A stretch of 37,486 nt of DNA from Streptomyces torulosus (GTDB lineage: Bacteria; Actinomycetota; Actinomycetes; Streptomycetales; Streptomycetaceae), in the NCBI RefSeq assembly GCF_001419765.1, contig NZ_LIRK01000345.1, positions 1 through 37,486 of the forward strand, read 5' to 3'. This document shows positions 35,423 to 37,486 of this stretch, piece by piece. The position numbers and the translations under genes are program-made. Below the pieces are notes generated by a model. The model was not told the origin of the DNA, ran no database searches, and saw only the letters and a list, made by a program, of their open reading frames with translations. The stretch's first letter is position 1, and each line of letters begins with the position of its first letter.

Positions 35423-36646
35423 ATGCAGCTCCGGTACAGCTTCCGCCTGTACCCGGACACCGGTCAGCAGACAGCGTTGGCGAAGGCGTTCGGGTGCGCC
35501 CGCGTCGTGTTCAACGACGCGGTGCGTGCCCGCGAGGACGCCCGTAAGGCCGGACAACGGTTCCCGACGGCCGGTGAGCTGTCCCGGAGGCTGATCACCG
35601 AGGCGAAGCGGACAGGGGAGAGGGCCTGGCTGGGCGAGGTCTCCGCCGTCGTCCTCCAGCAGTCCCTGAGGGATGCCGAGGCCGCGTACCGCAACTTCTT
35701 CACCTCCCTCAAGGGCGCCCGAAAGGGACCGAAACTGGGCGCGCCCCGGTTCAAGTCCCGCAAGGACGCCCGGCAGTCGGTCCGGTTCACCGCCAACGCC
35801 CGCTGGAGCATCACCGGCAGTGGACGGCTGAACCTGCCGAAGATCGGGGCGGTGAAGGTGAAGTGGTCCCGTACCCTGCCCGCCACCCCCACCTCGGTCA
35901 CCGTCGTGATGGACGCGGCCGGCCGGTATGTCGCGTCCTTCGTCATCGACACCGACTCCGTCGCCGACCAGGCGCGGATGCCCGAAACCGACCGCACCAT
36001 CGGCATCGATCTCGGCCTCACGCATTTCGCCGTTCTGTCCGACGGCACGAAAATCGACTCCCCGCGCTTCCTGCGCCGAGCGGAGAAGAAGCTGAAGAAG
36101 GCCCAGCAGGAGCTGTCCCGCAAACAGAAGGGAAGCAACAACCGCGCCAAGGCCCGCCTGAAGGTCGCCCGCGCCCACGCCGAGGTCACCGACGCCCGCC
36201 GCGAGTTCCACCACCAGCTCTCCACGAAGCTGATCTCCGAGAACCAAGGGATCGCCGTGGAAGACCTGTCGGTGAAAGGACTGGCCCGCACGAAGCTGGC
36301 CAAGTCCGTCCACGACCCCGGATGGGCATCGTTCATCAGCATGCTGGAGTACAAAGCAGAACGGTACGGCCGCACCCTGGTCAAGATCGGCCGGTTCACA
36401 CCGACCTCCCAGACCTGCTCCACCTGCGGCACCGTGGACGGACCCAAGCCCCTCCACGTGCGGGAGTGGACCTGTACCGCCTGCGGCACCGTCCACGACC
36501 GGGACATCAACGCCGCGATCAACGTGAAGACGGCCGCCGGACTGGCGGCATCGGCCTGCGGAGCGCCGGTGAGACCGGGAACAATCCCGGCACAGCGCGA
36601 AGAAACAGGAAGCCACGGACTCCCGACCGAACCCCGTGCCGCGTAG
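35423..36646 (+). CDS. tnpB: TnpB, RNA-guided endonuclease of IS605-type element
   Basis: Nuclease of 407 aa, close to ISDra2 TnpB in length. The N-terminal helical/wedge part begins MQLRYSFRLYPDTGQQTALAK. The RuvC-like catalytic residues are all present: Asp196 in IGIDLG, Glu280 in VEDLSVKGLAR and Asp361 in HDRDINAAIN. A four-cysteine zinc finger (CSTCGT and CTACGT) lies between the last two. A GTG at 35414 would add three residues. In this family TnpB uses a right-end RNA to cut DNA at the element's empty site, helping retention. Here its partner TnpA is broken, so a cut could still be made but mobility would depend on TnpA supplied from elsewhere. Confidence 0.95.
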   Translation: MQLRYSFRLYPDTGQQTALAKAFGCARVVFNDAVRAREDARKAGQRFPTAGELSRRLITEAKRTGERAWLGEVSAVVLQQSLRDAEAAYRNFFTSLKGARKGPKLGAPRFKSRKDARQSVRFTANARWSITGSGRLNLPKIGAVKVKWSRTLPATPTSVTVVMDAAGRYVASFVIDTDSVADQARMPETDRTIGIDLGLTHFAVLSDGTKIDSPRFLRRAEKKLKKAQQELSRKQKGSNNRAKARLKVARAHAEVTDARREFHHQLSTKLISENQGIAVEDLSVKGLARTKLAKSVHDPGWASFISMLEYKAERYGRTLVKIGRFTPTSQTCSTCGTVDGPKPLHVREWTCTACGTVHDRDINAAINVKTAAGLAASACGAPVRPGTIPAQREETGSHGLPTEPRAA

Positions 36647-36723
36647 CGGCACAGCAACCAGTCGAGAAGGCCAGAATCCTCGCCCTTCAGGGCGAGGAGC
36701 ATGTCAATCACCGATGTCCTCGT
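36500..36723 (+). ncRNA. Predicted right-end guide (omega) RNA of TnpB
   Basis: By family knowledge the RNA covers the 3' part of tnpB and the right end and continues a short way into flanking DNA as guide. Here the scaffold would end at the hairpin and TCAA (36678-36707), and the guide would begin at 36708 (TCACCGATGTCCTCGT). The 5' limit is a guess. Confidence 0.4.
36678..36697. repeat. Right-end hairpin of the IS605-type element
   Basis: CCTCGCCC-TTCA-GGGCGAGG: perfect 8-bp stem with a 4-nt loop, followed by a 10-nt segment ending in TCAA at 36707. It is both the TnpA recognition hairpin and part of the predicted guide RNA. Confidence 0.8.
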
Positions 36724-37156
36724 TCCATAGGGCCGGGTTCTTCTCGATGAAGTCACGCATCAGGGCCACGCACTCCGCGTCGTCGAGGACGACGATCTCC
36801 ACGCCGTGCTCCGCGAGCCAGTCGTGACCGCCGTGGAAGGTCACGGCCTCGCCGATCACCACCCGTGAGATGCCGAACTGCCGTACCAGGCCGGAGCAGT
36901 ACCAGCACGGCGACAGCGTCGTCACCATCGTCGTTCCGCGATACGTCCGCTGCCGGCCCGCCGCGCGGAACGCGGCCGTCTCCGCGTGCGTGGACGGGTC
37001 GCCGTCCTGGACCCGGCGGTTGTGCCCCCGCCCGAGGACGGTGCCGTCCGGGCCGTAGAGCGCGGCGCCGATCGGGATGCCGCCCTCGGCGAGACCGGCC
37101 CGCGCCTCCGCCACGGCGGTGGCCAGCCACGCCCGTGCCGTCGTTTCCTCAGCCAT
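36704..37156 (-). CDS. Cytosine deaminase, yeast FCY1-like
   Basis: Cytoplasmic zinc enzyme of 150 aa that should convert cytosine to uracil (pyrimidine salvage). Zinc motifs: HAE in STHAETAAF (His and catalytic Glu) and PCWYC in TTLSPCWYCSG. The sequence follows yeast Fcy1 through TTLSPC..CSG, ISRVVIGEAVTFHGG, VEIVVLDDAECVALMRDFI and the terminal WNEDIGD, where Fcy1 has DIGE. The ATG at 37156 is preferred over 37189 on family length. The last codon (GAT instead of GAG/GAA) and the TGA appear to come from the right end of the adjacent IS element. Convergent with the phosphatase gene across that element. Confidence 0.9.
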   Translation of the reverse strand: MAEETTARAWLATAVAEARAGLAEGGIPIGAALYGPDGTVLGRGHNRRVQDGDPSTHAETAAFRAAGRQRTYRGTTMVTTLSPCWYCSGLVRQFGISRVVIGEAVTFHGGHDWLAEHGVEIVVLDDAECVALMRDFIEKNPALWNEDIGD

Positions 37157-37204
37157 GCGCTCACTCTGCCCCGGAACGGGCGGGCCCACGTATGCGGAGG
37201 GGAA

Positions 37205-37486
37205 TCACGGCGGCAGCAGGGTGCCCAGGGGGCCGAGGTCGAGGTTCAGGTCGTCCAGGGTGAGGCCGTAGCGGTCGCAGAGTTCGTCCATGCGGTCGTG
37301 CAGGACCATCAGGGTCATACCGAGGCGCTCCTCCTGCTCCTCGGTCAGCCCGCCCTGGTCGACGCGGTGGAGGGCCTGGCGCTCCATCAGTTGGCGCAGC
37401 AGTTCGACGATGGTGAGCACGAGCTTGACGAGGTCCCGCTCCACGGTGTCCGGATCGGTCCGCAGCCGGTGGGCGACCGCCCCGCC
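37205..37486 (-). CDS. gvpK: Gas vesicle protein GvpK, 5' end beyond window
   Basis: 94 residues are visible; the frame is open to the right edge, so the true start lies outside and the in-window GTG at 37444 is probably internal. RLRTDPDTVERDLVKLVLTIVELLRQLMERQALHRVD, LTEEQEERLGMTLM and the ending LNLDLGPLGTLLPP are diagnostic of GvpK, a helical accessory protein needed for gas-vesicle assembly. In Streptomyces gvp clusters are common though vesicles are rarely observed. It marks the edge of a gvp cluster running off the window. Confidence 0.92.
   Translation of the reverse strand, partial: GGAVAHRLRTDPDTVERDLVKLVLTIVELLRQLMERQALHRVDQGGLTEEQEERLGMTLMVLHDRMDELCDRYGLTLDDLNLDLGPLGTLLPP

Larger units (their letters stand above)
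34829..36707. mobile_element. IS200/IS605 family element, IS605-type (divergent tnpA and tnpB)
   Basis: Contains a frameshifted Y1 transposase gene on the minus strand and an intact tnpB on the plus strand, with starts about 16-25 bp apart. There are subterminal hairpins near both ends and no terminal inverted repeats, as in this family. The right end is well placed: a hairpin (36678-36697), a 10-nt linker and TCAA (36704-36707), the same cleavage tetranucleotide as IS608. The left end is uncertain by about 15 nt around 34829, judged from the left hairpin at 34839-34869. Confidence 0.8.

Overview
The window is high-GC actinobacterial DNA, most likely Streptomyces. The evidence is the extreme third-position GC in every gene, the conserved block phoH-ybeY-CBS membrane protein-small deaminase-like protein-era, frequent GTG/TTG starts, an MmyB-type regulator, a DUF4913 protein, emfourin, PAD, gvpK, and many genes that look leaderless (a TANNNT-type hexamer 6-7 nt before the ATG). 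No rRNA, tRNA or CRISPR array was seen.

Layout. 1-1775: a kdgD-type keto-deoxyglucarate dehydratase (cut by the window edge) diverges from an IclR regulator, with an inverted repeat between them. 1922-5161: a tightly packed housekeeping run of phoH, ybeY, a CorC/HlyC-like membrane protein and a YjbR-like protein. 5123-7579: a DHA2-type drug exporter diverges from an MmyB-like regulator across a perfect 19-bp palindrome. 7618-10704: a deaminase-fold protein without zinc ligands, a small secreted protein, a stand-alone P-II protein and era. 10717-15550: a leftward operon of Trypco2, trypsin-NTPase-TPR (1326 aa) and DUF4913, capped by a 20-bp-stem hairpin. This has the architecture of a predicted NTP-dependent conflict/defence system and is the strongest candidate for an undescribed system here. 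15669-20325: a secreted protein-arginine deiminase, then a sugar-type MFS transporter overlapping a GH1 beta-glucosidase. 20413-21779: a protealysin-like M4 protease with its emfourin inhibitor. 22042-23891: leuA behind a 15-codon leader peptide containing four consecutive leucine codons. 24075-24827: a zinc-ribbon/TerB protein.

24845-32791 is a catabolic island: binding protein, permease, permease-ATPase fusion, ATPase and a DHDPS-family lyase on the minus strand, with a divergent FadR-type regulator. A clear promoter and a downstream operator sit between the regulator and the operon. A 221-bp MITE-like element lies between the last ATPase gene and the lyase.

32941-37486: an unrecognised 301-aa protein, a 551-bp gene-free stretch, a CX5R phosphatase, an IS605-type element, a yeast-type cytosine deaminase and the 3' part of gvpK (edge of a gas-vesicle cluster). 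In the IS605-type element tnpA is frameshifted ahead of its catalytic tyrosine, while tnpB is intact. The element sits between the 3' ends of the phosphatase and deaminase genes and appears to supply the last codons or stops of both.

All functions are inferred from motifs read by eye; no database search or folding calculation was run.
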